Below are positions 61,748 through 64,000 of a DNA stretch of 64,000 bases, piece after piece (position 1 is the first letter of the stretch; each line of letters opens with the position of its first letter). The translations under genes and the position numbers were made by a program. The DNA comes from Nageia nagi. Taxonomy: Eukaryota > Pinophyta. A model generated the notes under the pieces. That model was not told where the DNA came from. It worked only from the letters and a program-made list of their open reading frames with translations, and ran no database searches. The stretch lies in assembly GCA_050084985.1 (NCBI GenBank), contig JBITNC010000001.1, forward strand, positions 211,854,001-211,918,000, in the 5' to 3' direction.

Positions 61748-63544
61748 TAATATTGTAAAAACTAAGATTTGCAAGCAAAATGTAATAAAAGCATGAGAAA
61801 TATGTAATAAATTATAAGTATGGAGTAACAAAAGTATGGGAAAATTATTTCAAAAGAATGATAGGCTATTATTAAGCAAAATAGAGCTTAACAAAGTTGT
61901 AATATTACCAAAATGTAGTCAAACAATGTTCAAAATGCAATAAATAAATCATGATTGTAACCTAATCTAAATCCCCTAAAGAATGGAAAATCATGTTGAT
62001 GCAATAAAAACCATTCATAGAGGATGTAATCGAGGTTAGTATATTTATTTTGAAAAATATAATAAAGAAGGAAGAGGATGGGCAAAAATCAACCCTTGTT
62101 GGTTGCTTTATTAGAGTATGATCCCTTTTTGATATGATTCAAATTTGGATGAAAGTAATATGGATTACAAAAGGATGGGTATCCTTAGTTTCTCTCCTAA
62201 GAGAATTTTTGTTATTCAAGTTTTAGTTTGATGAAGACCTACAAAAAGTGATAGAAATGGGTCCATGGTTCCTTGGGAAGAAAGAATTAGTCATGAAGAA
62301 ATGGGAGGAAACTTTCTTCCCCTAAAGTAAAAATTTCAACCTCATTCCAACATGGGTCTCACTTCATGGACTTCATCCATCTTTTTGGCACCCATGTGTA
62401 TTATCTAGAATTATAAAAGTAATTGGATCCCTTATCATAATTAAGTGATCAACAAGATTAAAACTTAAGTTTATAGATACCAGATTCATGATTAATTTAG
62501 ATATTTCCAAATCTATAATGAATGAGATAAAATTTAAAAAAATAATATGGAAGAGAATGGATGCAACCAATTAATTCTATATGAAAATCTACCAGTACAA
62601 TGTGGAATTTGTAAGAGTTATGAGCACTATGAAAAGGATTTCCCAAAAAAGAAGAGGAGGGATGAAGAAAGGAGAGAAAAAGAAAAGAATAAAAAGGGGT
62701 CTTAAGATAAATAAAAAGAATAAGGGTGGAAGTTAGTCTAAAAATAAAAAACAAAAAAACTAAGAATACAGTCAAAACATAGATAAAATGAATCACATTA
62801 GAAAAATAGTCAAATTCAAATAAAGTCCATGAAAAAAATCAACCATAACAAACCCCTACATAACATTATCAATTTTGTAAATAATTGAAAAATAAGAAAC
62901 ATATTATAATTCATATTTTATAAAGATGAGACAATAAATATAGAAGTTATAGAAGGGGAAGATAGAGAAATAATCATAAAGGCGATAAAAAAAGTAAGAA
63001 ATATAAATCATCAAGCAATAATAACACAACAAGAAGAAGGTTAAGATGGAATCCCACAAAGAAATATATTTAACTCTAGAAATATAGCAAATGTTAGAAA
63101 AACACATTTGGAGATACCATTCCAAGGAGAGACTAGAGAGAAACTCACTGAATAGAATATGGAGAATGGAAAGTAATCAACTATATATCTGATCAACAAA
63201 TCTTAGCCCATGTTTAAGCTAAATAAATGATTTTTTTATTATAATATTTTAGAGGTAGTTGGTATACAACTGCATTATAATTCAAATGCATTTTGACTAT
63301 AGTTTGATGATTTTCTATTAATACAATTTATAAATTAGGTTGGATTGGGGATACCAATAGGTTATAGTTGGGTTCAATCTAAACTTATTTTGTTAGTAGT
63401 TTTTTGACAAATTATATTAGCTACCACTAGGTATAGTAGGGTAGCAATTTTCTATTTTGGAACCATTTTGTGACTAGTTTTTTTAGCATCCAAAAAAAAC
63501 CCCTCATCACTTTTTGATAATATAATTTACTCTTATTATCAAAA
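61748..63544 (+). mobile_element. LINE-like insert carrying an ORF1-type domain
   Basis: Plus-strand reading at 62230-62660: EDLQKVIEMGPWFLGKKELV, WEETFFP, FNLIPTWVSLHGLHPSFWHP, LYENLPVQCGICKSYEHYEKDFPKK. The GPW...., W..F.P......W..L..LP...W.. and YENLP..C..C...GH....CP pattern is that of DUF4283 plus a CCHC knuckle in ORF1 of plant L1-type LINEs. The last knuckle Cys is Phe and the Gly of GH is Glu. Broken at 62334 and elsewhere. No ORF2 reverse transcriptase was seen. Confidence 0.6.
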
Positions 63545-63928
63545 TTTAGTGAGCAAAGAGAAGTTCTAATTAAGTGCATCATATCTAAATGTAGTAGGGA
63601 AGTATTTAGCCATCAAGTTATTATTTAGCATAAATTTTAATTCAAACTTCATCTTGAAAGCCTTTATATTATCCATAGGATTTCCTTCACCATTGTATGT
63701 ATTCAAAATAGGTTTCACTTGCAAATTAGGTGCCTTAGTATGGTGATCCTCATCACAAAGTGGATTTGAATCCCTAGACATGGGTGGAGCCCCTCTAACA
63801 AGTTAATTGTTGCTCCTAATATTAGAGGTTTCACTTCGCTCTTCATTACCATATAATATTTTCTTTATATTAGCTTTGTTTACCTCATTAAAGCTATTGA
63901 TGATGGAAAGAAACTCAACATGTTCCAT
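63545..63928 (-). pseudogene. Gag N-terminal half of element D
   Basis: Start at 63928: MEHVEFLSIINSFNEVN. The open frame 63566-63781 holds YNGEGNPMDNIKAFKMKFELK and NLMAKYFPTTFRYDALN, the same block as B's. A stop at about 63808 lies between them. It ends at the insert. Confidence 0.85.
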
Positions 63929-64000
63929 CTCTAAAATACTTGAAAAGAAGTATTAGTCTTATCCTAAAACCTTAATATTTTGGTGCAATTAGTGAAAGAT
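63929..64000 (-). other. Gag leader of element D
   Basis: Non-coding, homologous to B's 46150-46221 (gctaaaaccttagggtttt-like). The 5' LTR lies beyond the window. Confidence 0.5.

Larger units (their letters stand above)
58905..64000 (-). mobile_element. Element D: minus-strand relative of element B
   Basis: On the minus strand it reads gag start (63928), gag core, an insert, gag C-terminus, protease, linker and RT N-terminus, in that order, each matching element B. Homology ends near 58905 inside RT, so it is cut there. The 5' LTR should lie beyond 64000. Stops and frame shifts are many. Confidence 0.8.

Noticed and set aside
62373-63125. Minus-strand hydrophobic open frames resembling membrane proteins
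   Set aside because: They are antisense to the Lys-rich LINE-like ORF on the plus strand, which automatically gives Phe/Leu-rich shadows.
1-64000. Endogenous pararetrovirus (caulimovirid) or host gene
   Set aside because: All RT copies carry gypsy-order RNase H and integrase next to LTRs; no movement-protein or coat motif and no exon structure was recognised.

Overview
This is a repeat-dense stretch of a plant nuclear genome, most likely a seed plant with a large genome; gymnosperms fit but the species cannot be told from the sequence. It is strongly AT-rich and I found no intact gene of any kind. Nearly everything recognisable is dead Ty3/gypsy-type LTR retrotransposon sequence: gag with CCHC knuckles, aspartic protease (PR), reverse transcriptase (RT), RNase H and integrase (IN). 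Reading frames are broken mostly at codons where the family has Gln (CAA/CAG now TAA/TAG), and conserved Cys, Asp and Gly are replaced by Tyr, Asn and Ser. That is the pattern left by deamination of methylated cytosine in silenced repeats.

Layout. (1) 1-3731, minus strand: a chromovirus-like gypsy element (gag, PR, RT, RNase H, start of IN) cut by the window edge. (2) 3740-9520: non-coding, probably long minus-oriented LTR material, with a GC-richer island and a degenerate palindromic repeat array. (3) 9545-31977, plus strand: a 22.4-kb element bounded by 339/353-bp LTRs and a perfect 5-bp target duplication (atgaa). It carries gag, PR, RT, RNase H and IN, then about 5 kb of further decayed coding sequence downstream of IN, part of it coiled-coil-like. 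Its gag and gag-PR regions appear split by two unidentified inserts (about 12300-17225 and 18240-22000). (4) 31983-34042, minus strand: 5' LTR, leader and partial gag of a Tat-like element (E), into which the 22-kb element inserted.

(5) 34043-57245, plus strand: an older Tat-like element (A) torn apart by later insertions. E abuts its RT. A 9.1-kb relative (element 1, 34369-43455) sits between its RT and RNase H. An 8.0-kb relative (element B, 45390-53387) sits in its 3' region. A 1.9-kb LTR element without recognisable genes (C, 55228-57124) sits inside its 3' LTR. (6) 57246-58904: mostly anonymous, with one weak gag-like patch. (7) 58905-64000, minus strand: a close relative of B (element D), its gag split by a 1.8-kb insert that carries a LINE ORF1-like zinc-knuckle region flanked by a degenerate 13-bp target duplication.

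Inferred order of events: A is oldest; E, element 1, B and C landed in it; the 22-kb element landed in E; and the 22-kb element was itself interrupted. No host gene, tRNA, rRNA or CRISPR was recognised. All domain calls are by eye from motif order and spacing.
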